From Rhizobium sp. CSW-27 (lineage in GTDB: Bacteria; Pseudomonadota; Alphaproteobacteria; Rhizobiales; Rhizobiaceae), in the NCBI RefSeq assembly GCF_018760785.1, contig NZ_JAHHZO010000005.1, positions 1 through 64,000 of the forward strand: a stretch of DNA of 64,000 bases. Reading direction: 5' to 3'. Shown here piece by piece: positions 1-8,782 of this stretch. The position numbers were made by a program, and so were the translations under genes. Each line of letters starts with the position of its first letter. The first letter of the stretch is position 1. Below the pieces are notes generated by a model. That model did no database searches, had not been told where the DNA came from, and worked only from the letters and a program-made list of their open reading frames with translations.

Positions 1-172
1 CGAGGATCACGTCATCCGAGATGATCTTCTGCGCCAGCGCCGCATCCGAATTCACCAGGGCCCGAACGGCGTTGCCGCACATCTCCTCGGCAAGGCCGCC
101 CATCTCGGAAATCCGGCGGTTCAGGTACTTCAGGTCTTCGTCGAAGGCCGACAGAATATGGGTGGAGGGCAT
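1..172 (-). CDS. phoU: PhoU, phosphate transport system regulatory protein (N-terminal part)
   Basis: This is the N-terminal 57 residues of PhoU; the rest lies beyond the left edge. PhoU is a cytoplasmic helical-bundle protein that links the PstSCAB transporter to the PhoR/PhoB two-component system and represses the Pho regulon when phosphate is plentiful. The visible part reads MPSTHILSAFDEDL, followed by the E/D-rich metal-binding helix pattern around EMGGLAEEM, as expected for the first PhoU repeat. It begins 32 bp downstream of pstB on the same strand, the usual last position of a pst operon. The identification is secure despite truncation because fragment and context agree. Confidence 0.9.
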   Translation of the reverse strand, partial: MPSTHILSAFDEDLKYLNRRISEMGGLAEEMCGNAVRALVNSDAALAQKIISDDVIL

Positions 173-204
173 GGCATTCCCTTTCCTGGCAATGGCGGCT
201 TCGG

Positions 205-999
205 TCAGCCGAAGCGGCCGGTGACATAGTCCTGCGTGCGCTTCTGCTGCGGCGAGGTGAAGATCTTCGAGGTGTCGTCGAATTCCACGAGTTCGCCGAG
301 ATACATGAAGGCGGTCTGGCGCGAGACGCGGGCGGCCTGCTGCATGTTGTGGGTGACGATGACGATGGTGTAGTCGGCGCGCAGTTCGTCGATCAGTTCC
401 TCGATCTTGGCGGTCGAGAGCGGGTCGAGCGCCGAGGCTGGCTCGTCGAGCAGGATGATTTCCGGCTTCACCGCGACGGTGCGGGCGATGCACAGGCGCT
501 GCTGCTGGCCGCCGGACAGGCTGAGGCCGCTGGCATTCAGCTTGTCCTTCACCTCGTTCCAGAGTGCCGCGCGGCGCAGCGCCGCCTCCACCCGCTCATC
601 GATCTCGCTTCTGGACAGGGTCTCGTAGAGCCGGATGCCGAAGGCGATGTTCTCGTAGATCGACATCGGAAACGGCGTCGGCTTCTGGAACACCATGCCG
701 ACTTTGGTGCGCAGCATGTTGAGGTCCTGCGAGCGGTCGAGGATGTTCTTGCCGTCGACCAGTACCTCGCCCTCGGCGCGCTGCCGCGGATAAAGCTCGT
801 AGATGCGGTTCAGCACCCGCAGCAGCGTGGACTTGCCGCAGCCGGACGGGCCGATAAAGGCGGTGACCGAGCGTTCCGGCAGCGTCATGTTGATGCTTTT
901 CAGCGCTTTGGTCTCGCCGTAATAGAAATTCAGGTTCCTTATCTCGATCTTGGCGGGGCTGGCCGTCGTCTGCGGGGCGGGTTTCTCGGCGGATATCAT
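205..999 (-). CDS. pstB: Phosphate ABC transporter ATP-binding protein PstB
   Basis: PstB is the cytoplasmic ATPase that powers high-affinity phosphate import through PstC/PstA. The 264-residue protein has Walker [10 protein letters not shown] at residues 50-58, a Q-loop glutamine at about 105 (FQKP), the ABC signature LSGGQ at 161-165, Walker B ILLDEP near 182-187 and the H-loop in [23 protein letters not shown] is characteristic of PstB rather than other importer ATPases. It follows pstA after a 3-bp gap and precedes phoU, so it is in the pstSCAB-phoU operon and presumably controlled by PhoB from the PHO box upstream of pstS. Confidence 0.97.
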   Translation of the reverse strand: MISAEKPAPQTTASPAKIEIRNLNFYYGETKALKSINMTLPERSVTAFIGPSGCGKSTLLRVLNRIYELYPRQRAEGEVLVDGKNILDRSQDLNMLRTKVGMVFQKPTPFPMSIYENIAFGIRLYETLSRSEIDERVEAALRRAALWNEVKDKLNASGLSLSGGQQQRLCIARTVAVKPEIILLDEPASALDPLSTAKIEELIDELRADYTIVIVTHNMQQAARVSRQTAFMYLGELVEFDDTSKIFTSPQQKRTQDYVTGRFG

Positions 1000-1002
1000 G
1001 AC

Positions 1003-1848
1003 TTATCGATCCTCCTTGCGTCCGGTGAGGCTGCGGGCCACGATGCTGAGGCCAAGAACAGTGAGCGTGATGATGAGGGCGCCGGTCCAGGCCAGTTGCT
1101 GCCATTCCTCATAGGGGCTGAGCGCGAACTGGAAGATGGTGACCGGCAGGCTGGCCATCGGAGCATTCAGATTGCTGCTCCAGAACTGGTTGTTGAGCGC
1201 CGTGAACAGCAGCGGCGCCGTTTCGCCGGAAATGCGGGCGATGGCGAGCAGGATCCCGGTGACGATGCCGGACGAGGCGGCGCGATAGGCGACCGAGCGG
1301 ATGACGATCCAGCGCGGCGCGCCAATCGCGGTACCGGCCTCGCGCAGCGCATTGGGCACCAGGTTCAGCATGTCCTCGGTGGTGCGCACCACGACCGGAA
1401 TGACCAGAACGGCAAGCGCGAAGGAGCCGGCGACGGCGGAAAAATGCCCCATCGGCACCACCAGCATCTCGTAGACGAACAGGCCGACCACGATCGAGGG
1501 AGCGGACAGGAGGATGTCGTTGATGAAGCGTACCAGCAGCGTGAGACGGCTGAAGCGGCCGTATTCGGCCATGTAGGTGCCGGCCAGGATGCCGATCGGG
1601 GTTCCGACCAGCATGGCGATGACAGACATGGCCAGGCTGCCGGCAATGGCGTTCAGCAGGCCGCCTGCTTCGCCGGGTGGCGGCGTCATCTCGGTGAACA
1701 CGCTGGCCGAGAGGCCTGCGATCCCCTTGTAGAGGAGCGCGCCCAGAATGAGGGCGAGCCAGGCGATGCCGATGCCGGCCGCCAGGATGCAGAGCCCCAT
1801 CATGATGCTGTTGGTGAGCTTGCGGCGTGGGTAGGTGACGGATGACAT
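1003..1848 (-). CDS. pstA: Phosphate ABC transporter permease PstA
   Basis: PstA is one of the two inner-membrane channel subunits of the high-affinity phosphate importer. The 281-residue protein has an N-terminal membrane segment (residues about 15-40) and five further hydrophobic segments. The coupling region contains [14 protein letters not shown], the EAA-loop pattern that contacts PstB, and [16 protein letters not shown] is typical of PstA. It lies 5 bp after pstC and 3 bp before pstB, consistent with one transcript. The short spacing leaves little room for an independent promoter. Confidence 0.96.
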   Translation of the reverse strand: MSSVTYPRRKLTNSIMMGLCILAAGIGIAWLALILGALLYKGIAGLSASVFTEMTPPPGEAGGLLNAIAGSLAMSVIAMLVGTPIGILAGTYMAEYGRFSRLTLLVRFINDILLSAPSIVVGLFVYEMLVVPMGHFSAVAGSFALAVLVIPVVVRTTEDMLNLVPNALREAGTAIGAPRWIVIRSVAYRAASSGIVTGILLAIARISGETAPLLFTALNNQFWSSNLNAPMASLPVTIFQFALSPYEEWQQLAWTGALIITLTVLGLSIVARSLTGRKEDR

Positions 1849-1853
1849 GAAGA

Positions 1854-2831
1854 TCAGGCTCCCGCCTTCCGGTCGATGCGCATCAGCATGAAGCGCGCCG
1901 CCGCCAGGATGATGAAGGTGATGAAGAACAGGATGAGGCCGAGTGCGATCAGCGACGAGGTGTAAAGCTTGCCGTCCGCCTCGGTGAATTCGTTGGCGAT
2001 AGTGGCGGAAATCGTCGTGCCCGGCGCAAACAGCGAGGCGTTGATGCGGTGGGCATTGCCGATGACGAAGGTGACGGCCATGGTTTCGCCGAGCGCCCGC
2101 CCGAGCCCGAGCATGACGCCGCCCATGATGCCGACCCGCGTATAGGGAATGACGATGTGGCGGATCACCTCCCAGGTGGTGCAGCCAATGCCATAGGCCG
2201 ATTCCTTGAGGATCGACGGCACCGTATCGAACACATCCTTGGTGATGGAGGTGATGAAGGGCAGCACCATGATGGTGAGGATCAGCGCCGAGGTGAGCAT
2301 GCCGATGCCATAGGGCGGGCCGGCAAACAGGCTGGAGAGAACCGGGATGTCGGCAAAGGCGTCGATGACGAAGGGCTGCAAGGTTTTCTGCAGGAAGGGA
2401 GCGAAGACGAACAGGCCCCAGATGCCGTAGATGATGCTGGGAATGCCGGCCAGAAGCTCGATGGCAATGCCGATCGGCCGGCGCAGCGCCCGCGGGCAGA
2501 GCTCGGTGAGGAACACGGCGATGCCGATGCCGATCGGCACGGCAAGCAGGATGGCGATGGCAGAGGTGACCAGCGTGCCATAGATCGGCGCCAGCGCCCC
2601 GAACTTCTCCGTCACCGGGTTCCAGCTTTCCGTTACCAGGAAGCTGGTTCCGAAGGTGGAGAGGGCCGGCCAGGAGCCGAGCGCCAGCGACAGAGCCACG
2701 CCGCCGAGCAGCGCCAGCACCAGGATCGCGGCGGCGCGCGACACCTCGCGGAAGATCAAGTCGGTCAGCGCGAATTGCCGCACGATCCGTTCGCGGCGGC
2801 TGTCCTGCCGCTCCGCGCCTGCAACATTCAT
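1854..2831 (-). CDS. pstC: Phosphate ABC transporter permease PstC
   Basis: PstC is the second membrane subunit of the PstSCAB phosphate importer and pairs with PstA. The 325-residue protein has six predicted membrane segments after a roughly 30-residue cytoplasmic N-terminus, the family motif [15 protein letters not shown], and an EAA loop in [16 protein letters not shown]. It is separated from pstS by a 91-bp gap that contains a strong hairpin, while the spacing to pstA is only 5 bp. That arrangement suggests pstC onwards is expressed below the level of the binding protein. Confidence 0.96.
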   Translation of the reverse strand: MNVAGAERQDSRRERIVRQFALTDLIFREVSRAAAILVLALLGGVALSLALGSWPALSTFGTSFLVTESWNPVTEKFGALAPIYGTLVTSAIAILLAVPIGIGIAVFLTELCPRALRRPIGIAIELLAGIPSIIYGIWGLFVFAPFLQKTLQPFVIDAFADIPVLSSLFAGPPYGIGMLTSALILTIMVLPFITSITKDVFDTVPSILKESAYGIGCTTWEVIRHIVIPYTRVGIMGGVMLGLGRALGETMAVTFVIGNAHRINASLFAPGTTISATIANEFTEADGKLYTSSLIALGLILFFITFIILAAARFMLMRIDRKAGA

Positions 2832-2867
2832 GGGCTGGTCTCCGTCATCCGGCGGAAGGAAGGGGGC

Positions 2868-2902
2868 GGGAAGGGGCGCAAATCGGCCTTGCGTCCCTTC
2901 CC
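2868..2902 (-). other. Intergenic stem-loop between pstS and pstC
   Basis: A 14-bp stem (2868-2881 with 2889-2902, one G-U pair) closes a 7-nt loop, 20 nt after the pstS stop codon. There is no clear T-tract on the transcribed strand, so it reads better as an mRNA 3'-end stabiliser or partial attenuator that favours pstS over pstCAB than as a full terminator. The function is inferred from position and structure. Confidence 0.6.
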
Positions 2903-2922
2903 GGCTGTTGCGGCGGCGGTGC

Positions 2923-3978
2923 TTACTTGGCGACGAAGACCGGCTTGCCGTCCTTGCCGGTCACATCCTTCTGCCACATGGCTTCGACGCTCTTGACGAC
3001 CTTGTCGGGCATCGGAACGTAGTCGAGCTCGGCAGCCATCTTGTCGCCATGGGCATAGGACCAGGCGAAGAATTTCAGGGCGTCGGCCGTGGCGGCGGCG
3101 TCTTCCGGCTGCTTGTAGACGAGGATCCAGGTGGCGGCGGTCATCGGCCAGGAGGCGGCGCCCGGCTGGTTGGCGAGGATCACGCCGTAACCCGGCTGCG
3201 AGGACCAGTCGGCATTGGCGGCAGCCGCAGAGAAGGCCTCGGCTGTCGGGGCGACCTTCTTGCCGTCCTTGTTGATCATGTCGGCATAGGTCAGCTTGTT
3301 CTGCTTGGCATAGGCATATTCGACATAGCCGATGGCGCCGTCGGTCTGGGCCACGTTGTTGGCGACGCCTTCATTGCCCTTGGCGCCGATGCCGACCGGC
3401 CATTCGAGCGCCGTGTTGACGCCGACCTTGTCCTTCCAGTCGCTCGAAACGTCAGCAAGATAGTAGCTGAAGTTGTAGGTGGTGCCCGAACCGTCCGAGC
3501 GATGCACGACGGCGATGGCCTTCGACGGCAGCTTCAGCTTCGGGTTCAGCTTCTTGATGGCTTCGTCGTCCCACTTGGTGATCTTGCCCATGAAGATGTC
3601 GGCGAGCGTCTTGCCGTCGAGGACGATTTCGCCCGGCTTCATGTCCTTGAGGTTGATCACCGGCACGATGCCGCCCATGACCATCGGGAACTGTGCAAGG
3701 CCGACTTCCTTCAGTTCGTCACCCTTCAGCGGCGCGTCGGAGGCGCCGAAGGTAACCGTCTTGGCCTTGATCTGCTTGATGCCGCCACCGGAGCCGATGG
3801 ACTGGTAGTTCATGCCGATGCCCGTCTCCTTCTTGTAGGCATCTGCCCACTTTGCGTAGATGGGGTAGGGGAAGGTAGCACCGGCGCCGGAAATGTCTGC
3901 CGCCTGAGCTGCAGTGACGAACGGAACAGCTGCGATCAGCGCGGTGGTCAGCGCTAACTTGCGAAGGAGCATATTCAT
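2923..3978 (-). CDS. pstS: Phosphate-binding periplasmic protein PstS
   Basis: PstS captures inorganic phosphate in the periplasm and delivers it to PstCA. The 351-residue protein begins with a signal peptide (basic MNMLLRK, hydrophobic core, likely cleavage after AQA near residue 26), followed by the hallmark [15 protein letters not shown]. Phosphate-contact motifs SIGSGGG, GASDAPL and [12 protein letters not shown] are all present. It is the first gene of the operon, with a candidate PHO box 67 bp upstream of its ATG, so it should be induced by PhoB under phosphate limitation. Nothing in the protein departs from the family. Confidence 0.97.
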   Translation of the reverse strand: MNMLLRKLALTTALIAAVPFVTAAQAADISGAGATFPYPIYAKWADAYKKETGIGMNYQSIGSGGGIKQIKAKTVTFGASDAPLKGDELKEVGLAQFPMVMGGIVPVINLKDMKPGEIVLDGKTLADIFMGKITKWDDEAIKKLNPKLKLPSKAIAVVHRSDGSGTTYNFSYYLADVSSDWKDKVGVNTALEWPVGIGAKGNEGVANNVAQTDGAIGYVEYAYAKQNKLTYADMINKDGKKVAPTAEAFSAAAANADWSSQPGYGVILANQPGAASWPMTAATWILVYKQPEDAAATADALKFFAWSYAHGDKMAAELDYVPMPDKVVKSVEAMWQKDVTGKDGKPVFVAK

Positions 3979-4044
3979 AGGGGTCTCTCTTGTTCAGAGT
4001 GCAAGATGCCGCTTCAGCGACAAAATGCGGCTTAGACCCGCTGA

Positions 4045-4062
4045 ATGAAGCTTGCATGACAA
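4045..4062 (-). promoter_or_regulatory. Candidate PHO box upstream of pstS
   Basis: Read on the minus strand this is TTGTCATGCAAGCTTCAT, two 7-bp direct repeats separated by 4 bp. It matches 10 of 14 repeat positions of the PhoB consensus (CTGTCAT, 4 bp, CTGTCAT). It sits 67 bp upstream of the pstS start. The rest of the 340-bp gap 3979-4318 is AT-rich and I see no gene in it. Confidence 0.6.
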
Positions 4063-4318
4063 TATTGAGGCAAGAAAGAGGCGGAAAACAACTTGAAATT
4101 ATGGGTTGTTGTATCCGTTTTCGTTCATTCAATCCTTGGTAATTCTTCTGATGCGCAATATTGTATGGACAAATTGTAATTTTTTACTTCTGGAAATTTC
4201 GCGCCCGCAGCGGCATAAGGAAATTTACGCCTCCTGCCATTGAAGGCAAGCGACGGCAGCGTGCGGGGCGTCGATGCCTCGCGCGGTGATGGAGCAATGT
4301 GGATGCCGGGCCGGCTCG

Positions 4319-4918
4319 TCAGCCGTGTTTCAGCAGGGTGGAGCGGATCTTGTCGAGGGCCGTATCGTCGTCGGTGCCGTAGGGGATCATGCCCTTCAGG
4401 CGTCCATCGGCGCCGATCAGCAGCAGCGAGGTCGTGTGGCTCATGTGATAGTCGCTGTCATCGCCGTAGCTGCGGGCGGCATAGATCATCCAGCCGTCCA
4501 GAACCTTGCGCATTTCCTTCTCGTCGCCGGTCACGCCGGTGATGCGGTCGGTGATGGAGGTGACATAGCTGTGCATGACCTGCGGCGTATCGCGCTGCGG
4601 GTCGATGGTGAAGAAATAGGCGTTGAGCGCCTTGCCTTCCGGGCCCAGCTGGTTCAGCCAGCCGGCCACCTCGAACAGTGTGGTCGGGCAGATTTCCGGG
4701 CAGTGGGTATAGCCGAAATAGACGAGCGACGGGCCCTTGTGGAAGAGGCTCTGGTCGACCGGGTTGCCGCGGTCGTCCACCAGCGAGAAGCGGGCTTCGA
4801 AGGGGCCGGGCCGTGCCTTCGCGCTGTCGGCGGAAACCCACACCATGATGCCGACGAGAATGGCGACGAAGATTCCGGCGAATGTGAGAGCCGCAATGCG
4901 CATGGGGGCATGGGTCAT
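4319..4918 (-). CDS. SCO1/SenC family copper chaperone
   Basis: Proteins of this family are membrane-anchored thioredoxin-fold copper chaperones that help assemble the CuA site of cytochrome c oxidase. The 199-residue protein has one N-terminal membrane anchor (residues about 8-28), then FGYTHCPEICPTT with the copper-binding Cys73 and Cys77 (CxxxC), and the third ligand His161 in MSHTTSLLLI. I chose the start at 4918 because it has the ribosome binding site GGAAGGAG about 9 nt upstream; a longer frame to 5020 adds a low-complexity extension without homology. It appears monocistronic. No oxidase genes lie nearby, so its oxidase partner is elsewhere. Confidence 0.88.
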   Translation of the reverse strand: MTHAPMRIAALTFAGIFVAILVGIMVWVSADSAKARPGPFEARFSLVDDRGNPVDQSLFHKGPSLVYFGYTHCPEICPTTLFEVAGWLNQLGPEGKALNAYFFTIDPQRDTPQVMHSYVTSITDRITGVTGDEKEMRKVLDGWMIYAARSYGDDSDYHMSHTTSLLLIGADGRLKGMIPYGTDDDTALDKIRSTLLKHG

Positions 4919-5377
4919 CCGGCGGGCTCCTTCCTGCTGACGTTTCGCGATCCTGTCCCCGGTTGCTGCGCAGCTGCTTGCGGGGCCTGCGTCTGCATTC
5001 CGGGCGATGTGCCCTTCCATATACGCTCGCCGCGCCGGCGGGTATCGCTTTTCCGTTCAAACCTGCGTCAGCCGGGAGGTCGTTTTGCCGCAGGCGCAAG
5101 ACAAGCATCGCCACGCATCCTGCATGGTCCTGCGGCAGTAAAGTCGAATGGAGACCGACAAAGGAAAGTTTTATAGAATACAGGGAAAGGGGAGCGAAAG
5201 CCGTTGATTGTCGCAGTCGCATTTCCGATAAAAAATCATGTTTACCGTCTTCTCGCCTGATCAATACAATATCTTACCCTTCACTCTATCGCCTTGCCTG
5301 TTGCCGTGGGCCTGTGCAATATCAGGGCAATAAGTATAGCGCTGTATCACAGCCTAGGACATCTTGGGGAGGGTCAC
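4919..5377. other. Divergent intergenic region between the Sco1 and Nif11-like genes
   Basis: No gene is visible in these 459 bp. The part 5160-5350 is clearly more AT-rich than its surroundings and should hold divergent promoters. A weak candidate promoter for the rightward gene is TTGCCT at 5294-5299 and CAATAT at 5317-5322, 17 bp apart. I could not recognise a regulator site. Confidence 0.4.
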
Positions 5378-5602
5378 ATGGCAGTCAACACCACTTCGAA
5401 TTCGGTCATCGAGCTCTACGGTGCCGTTCGGCGTGACCCGCTGACCATGTCGCAGCTGGCCAGCGCCCCCGACATCAAGACCTTCATGGACCTGTTCATT
5501 GCCGAAGGCCATCGCCACGGATTCGACCTCAGCGAGGAAATGATCGAGATGGTGGTCGGCAAGATCGAACGGCGCCCGGTGGCTGCCAACGACAATCGCT
5601 GA
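5378..5602 (+). CDS. Small stand-alone Nif11-like domain protein
   Basis: The 74-residue acidic protein has the length and pattern of the Nif11 domain: SVIELYGAVRRDPLTMSQL, then a short break, FMDLFIAEGHRHGFDLSEEM and a hydrophobic end. In other bacteria Nif11 domains occur in nitrogen-fixation-linked small proteins and as leader regions of peptide natural-product precursors. Here the protein ends right after the domain with RRPVAANDNR, and there is no cysteine-rich core and no modifying enzyme or exporter next to it, so a peptide precursor role is not supported. The ATG at 5378 follows GGGGAGGG, a good ribosome binding site. Function unknown; the domain assignment is by pattern only. Confidence 0.65.
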   Translation: MAVNTTSNSVIELYGAVRRDPLTMSQLASAPDIKTFMDLFIAEGHRHGFDLSEEMIEMVVGKIERRPVAANDNR

Positions 5603-5749
5603 CGGCCTGTCGCCCGCGCCGCCTGGCTGGGGGCGAATGATCTTCCGTTCCGATTCCGCTTGAAGCCGTTCTTCCGTTGTGCGAACTCGCGGGCGGCCCC
5701 GTCCTGCTTGCGATGGGGCATGGTCGCAGCAGAAATCGTGCGGTGTCGC

Positions 5750-6310
5750 ATGCGGAAATGGAATTCGATGGGGATGGGTGCCGCCGGAACGCGTGCATTC
5801 GCGTGCATGGTGCTGGCGCTTTCCCTCTCCTCGTCGCCCGGCAGTGCCGGTGCGGCGCAACTGCCCGGCGGTGTGGGGTCGCTGGTCGAAACCTTCGAGG
5901 ACTGGATCGTGGCCTGTCGGGCGCAGAATGGCGTCGTCGGTTGCGTGTTGCGCCAGGAACAGAGCGATAGTGCGACGGGCCGACCCATGCTGGCCGCAGA
6001 ACTGCGTCCGCGTGCCGGTGGGCGTATTGATGGCGCACTGCTGCTGCCCTTCGGACTGAAGCTCGCCGATGGCGCCGGTCTTTCCACCAGCGATGCCGCG
6101 CCGGTGCAGCGCTTTGCCTTCTCCACCTGCGTGCCGGATGGCTGCATCGTTCCGGTCAGGTTCGATCAGGCGCTGGTCAACGCCATGAAGGAGGCGCCGG
6201 CGCTGAAGATCGAGGCGCTGACGCTGGCGAGTGGCGAAGCCCTGCCCATGCGCCTTTCCCTCAAGGGTTTCTCCGAGGCGCTGGCGCGGGCCACGCAACT
6301 GGCGCCCTAG
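5750..6310 (+). CDS. Invasion-associated locus B (IalB) family secreted protein
   Basis: The roughly 186-residue protein resembles the IalB family common in Rhizobiales. The family was named for an invasion-associated Bartonella protein, but its molecular role in free-living species is unknown. A signal peptide covers about the first 35 residues (MRKWNS, then a hydrophobic stretch ending SPGSAGA). The mature part has the family pattern FEDWIVACR, a conserved pair of cysteines (CVLRQEQS and FSTCVPDGC) probably forming disulfides, and a C-terminal beta-rich segment with LSLKGFSEAL. A start at 5768 is equally possible because GGAA lies about 10 nt before it. It is transcribed alone and followed by a candidate terminator. 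Confidence 0.8.
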   Translation: MRKWNSMGMGAAGTRAFACMVLALSLSSSPGSAGAAQLPGGVGSLVETFEDWIVACRAQNGVVGCVLRQEQSDSATGRPMLAAELRPRAGGRIDGALLLPFGLKLADGAGLSTSDAAPVQRFAFSTCVPDGCIVPVRFDQALVNAMKEAPALKIEALTLASGEALPMRLSLKGFSEALARATQLAP

Positions 6311-6347
6311 CCCGGAGATTGTCCTGAAAACGTGAGGCCGGGCTTTT
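6309..6347 (+). terminator. Candidate terminator after the IalB gene
   Basis: AGCCCGG (6309-6315) pairs with CCGGGCT (6338-6344), followed by TTT. The loop is 22 nt, so it is modest. The same GC block can instead pair with GCCCGGCC at 6357-6364, which could serve the convergent kdu operon. Confidence 0.4.
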
Positions 6348-6387
6348 CCGAAGTATGCCCGGCCCCGCTTGGCTGAAGGAAGCTGCC

Positions 6388-7140
6388 TCAGCGGGCGAGC
6401 CAGCCGCCATCCACCGCCAGAACCTGGCCGGTTACGTAGCTGCTGGCGGGCGAGGCGAAGAACAGCACTGCCGTGTCAAGGTCCGAGGGCGCGCCCCAGC
6501 GGCCGACCGGAATGCGCTCGAGGATCGAGCGGCTGCGGTTCGGATCATTGCGCAGCGCCTCCGTGTTGTCGGTGTCCATGTAACCCGGCGCGATTGCGTT
6601 GACGGTGATGCCCCTGGCGGCCAGTTCGTTGGCCATCAGTTTGGTGAGCCCCGCCACCGCATGCTTGCTTGCGGTGTAGGAGGCGACCCGGATGCCGCCC
6701 TGGAAGGAGAGCAGCGAGGCGATGTTGACGATGCGCCCGGCAATGCCCTTGTCCAGCATGTGACGCACCACGCCCTGCGAGAGCACGAAGGTGCTCTTCA
6801 GGTTGATATTCATGATGTCGTCCCAGTCCGTTTCGGAAAACTCCGTGAAGTCGGCGCGACGGATCTGGCCGGCATTGTTGACGAGGATGTCGATGGCGCC
6901 GTGCGACGTGAGATCCTCCACCACGGCGTCGAGGCCCGAAGGATCGGTCAGGTCGTAGACCACCTCCTCGAAGCCGCGGCCGAGCGCCTTCACCTTGGCT
7001 TCAGTATCCGGCATCGGGCGGGAGCCGAGGGCGATGATATCGGCGCCGGCGCGGGCCAGCGCCAGCGCCAGCCCCTGGCCGAGGCCGGTGCGGGCGCCGG
7101 TGACCAGCGCGCGCTTTCCGGTGAGATCGAAGAGAGTCAT
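6388..7140 (-). CDS. kduD: 2-dehydro-3-deoxy-D-gluconate 5-dehydrogenase (KduD), SDR family
   Basis: KduD reduces 3-deoxy-D-glycero-2,5-hexodiulosonate to 2-keto-3-deoxygluconate with NAD(P)H, the step after KduI in breakdown of unsaturated uronates from pectin or similar polymers. The 250-residue short-chain dehydrogenase has the cofactor motif TGARTGLGQG at about residues 14-23, NNAG in LVNNAGQ and the catalytic YTASK motif. I use the ATG at 7140, which has AAGGA 9 nt upstream; a TTG three codons earlier is possible. It follows kduI by 12 bp in the same operon. SDR specificity is hard to read from sequence alone; the pairing with kduI makes it convincing. Confidence 0.88.
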   Translation of the reverse strand: MTLFDLTGKRALVTGARTGLGQGLALALARAGADIIALGSRPMPDTEAKVKALGRGFEEVVYDLTDPSGLDAVVEDLTSHGAIDILVNNAGQIRRADFTEFSETDWDDIMNINLKSTFVLSQGVVRHMLDKGIAGRIVNIASLLSFQGGIRVASYTASKHAVAGLTKLMANELAARGITVNAIAPGYMDTDNTEALRNDPNRSRSILERIPVGRWGAPSDLDTAVLFFASPASSYVTGQVLAVDGGWLAR

Positions 7141-7152
7141 GGCCGGCAATCC

Positions 7153-8001
7153 TTACTTGAGGTCCTTCATGGGCACGAAGTCCATGTCGGTGAAGGACTG
7201 GTTGTCGCCGGCCATGCTCCAGATGAAGGCATAGGAGGCGGTGCCGGAGCCGCAATGGATGGACCACGGCGGCGACAGGACGGCCTGCTCGCTGCGCAGG
7301 ATGAGGTGGCCGGTGGCCTCCGGGCGGCCCATCAGGTGCACGACGAAGGCATCTTCCGGAATCTCGAAATAGAGATAGGCTTCCATGCGGCGGTCATGCA
7401 GATGGGCGGGCATGGTGTTCCACACGCTGCCCGGTTCCAGACGCGTCAGGCCCATCAGCAGCTGGCAGGTGGGCAGCACCTTCGGGTGGATGTACTGGTA
7501 GAGCTTGCGCTTGTTGCAGGTCAGCTGGTCGCCCAGATGGTTCTCGATGGCATCGGCCTTGGTGACGATGCGCGAGGGGAAGCTGGCATGCGCCGGCGCG
7601 CTGTTGATGTAGAACTTGGCCGGGTTGGCGCTGTCTTCGCTTTCGAAGGCGATCTCGCGCGTGCCCATTCCGAGATAGAGAGCGTCCTGGAAGTCCAGTT
7701 CATAGGTCGTGCCGTCGGCCACCACCTTGCCCTTGCCACCTATATTGATGAGTCCCAGCTCGCGGCGCTCCAGCAGGTAATCGGTGCCGACGGTCTTGGC
7801 GAGATCGGCGCCGACCGCAAGCGGGGTGGTGGTGGGCATGGCGCCGGCAACCAGCATGCGGTCGTAATGGGTATAGGCCGCATGGATTTCGCCGGCGGCA
7901 AACAGCCGCTCGATCATGAAGGTGTCGCGCAGCTCGGCGCCGGTCATCTTTTCGGACTGGGTGTAATGCACTGCATGGCGCGTCTGGATCGTGGTCGTCA
8001 T
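7153..8001 (-). CDS. kduI: 5-dehydro-4-deoxy-D-glucuronate isomerase (KduI)
   Basis: KduI isomerises 5-keto-4-deoxyuronate to 3-deoxy-D-glycero-2,5-hexodiulosonate in the cytoplasm, feeding KduD. The 282-residue cupin-fold protein has the zinc ligand set expected for the family: His200, His202 and Glu207 in PAHLHDRRMEAY plus His249 in WSIHCGSG, at a constant +4 offset from my recollection of the Escherichia coli numbering. The N-terminal MIERLFAAGEIHAAYTHYDR is also family-typical. It lies 27 bp after a GntR regulator and 12 bp before kduD, forming a three-gene operon. Confidence 0.95.
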   Translation of the reverse strand: MTTTIQTRHAVHYTQSEKMTGAELRDTFMIERLFAAGEIHAAYTHYDRMLVAGAMPTTTPLAVGADLAKTVGTDYLLERRELGLINIGGKGKVVADGTTYELDFQDALYLGMGTREIAFESEDSANPAKFYINSAPAHASFPSRIVTKADAIENHLGDQLTCNKRKLYQYIHPKVLPTCQLLMGLTRLEPGSVWNTMPAHLHDRRMEAYLYFEIPEDAFVVHLMGRPEATGHLILRSEQAVLSPPWSIHCGSGTASYAFIWSMAGDNQSFTDMDFVPMKDLK

Positions 8002-8028
8002 GGTTGTTCCAACTCCCTTGGGCTTCGT

Positions 8029-8688
8029 CTATTCGAAGAGATCCGGATGCTGCGCTTCCAGCCGGGGCAGGTCGTGCAGCAGTTCGGACAGATGCGTGGT
8101 CATGGCGGCAATGGCGGCCGCCTCGTCGCGGGCATCGATCGCCGCGACGATCGACTGGTGCTCGGCCATCAGCTTGGTCAGCGTGTCCGGCGCATGCAGT
8201 GACAGGCAGCAGGCCCGGTCGATATGCGCCTTGAGATCTTCCACCACGCTCCAGGCCATGGGCAGACCGGCGCCTTCGGCCAGTGTCTTGTGAAAGAGAT
8301 CGTCGTAACGGCGAAATTCGGCCCGGTCTCCTGCTCCGGCTGCCCGCTCCTGCTCCTTCAGGCAATCGGCAAGCCGCGTGCGGGCATGGAAGTGAAAGGC
8401 GTTGCAGGCGGCGCGCACCACGGCCGTCTCGATGGTCTCGCGGATGAAGGCGGCCTGCATCAGCTTGGCGACGGAAATCTTCGCCACCACCGCACCCCGC
8501 TGCGGCAGGATCTCCACCAGCCGGCTCTTGGCGAGTGCGATCAGCGCCTCGCGGCCCGGCTGGCGGGAGGAGCCGTAGCGCTCGCCGATCTCCTGCTCGG
8601 AAATGCGCGCACCTGGCGGCAGGGCGAGCGTCAGGATGTCGCCCCGCAACTGTCGCTCCACCTTGTGGGCCATGCTTTCCGATGCCAC
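8029..8688 (-). CDS. GntR family (FadR subfamily) regulator of the kdu operon
   Basis: This is a two-domain repressor-type protein: an N-terminal winged helix (VERQLRGDILTLALPPGARISEQEIGERYG) and a C-terminal all-helical FCD ligand domain (RETIETAVVRAACNAFHFHA, DDLFHKTLAEGAG, EHQSIVAAIDARD) whose metal-binding aspartate and histidines usually sense organic acids or sugar acids. I place the start at the GTG at 8688, which has AGGGAGG 5 nt upstream; an in-frame ATG at 8721 would put the likely operator inside the gene. It is first in the operon with kduI and kduD, so autoregulation and sensing of a uronate intermediate are likely. That function is inferred from context. Confidence 0.85.
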   Translation of the reverse strand: MASESMAHKVERQLRGDILTLALPPGARISEQEIGERYGSSRQPGREALIALAKSRLVEILPQRGAVVAKISVAKLMQAAFIRETIETAVVRAACNAFHFHARTRLADCLKEQERAAGAGDRAEFRRYDDLFHKTLAEGAGLPMAWSVVEDLKAHIDRACCLSLHAPDTLTKLMAEHQSIVAAIDARDEAAAIAAMTTHLSELLHDLPRLEAQHPDLFE

Positions 8689-8717
8689 CCGGACCTCCCT
8701 CGTCTGCGTGTACACTT

Positions 8718-8734
8718 CCATACAATGTCATACA
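8718..8734. promoter_or_regulatory. Candidate GntR operator upstream of the kdu operon
   Basis: CATACA occurs twice, at 8719-8724 and 8729-8734, separated by ATGT, about 30-45 bp before the chosen GTG start of the regulator. The 8-mer CCATACAA (8718-8725) recurs at 39239-39246 in front of the galacturonate genes, which are also controlled by a GntR protein. Confidence 0.4.
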
Positions 8735-8782
8735 GTGATGTGCAACCGTCCCCCTGCCGGATGGCGGCAGAGCATTGCGGGA

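Noticed and set aside
3719-4132. A 137-codon frame overlapping the pstS start and PHO box
   Set aside because: Its second half is a frameshifted reading of pstS, and the first part spans the promoter; there is no ribosome site.
5378-5602. Nif11-like protein as a lanthipeptide/nitrile-hydratase-type precursor
   Set aside because: The protein has no Cys/Ser/Thr-rich core after the domain, no double-glycine cleavage site and no modification or export genes nearby.
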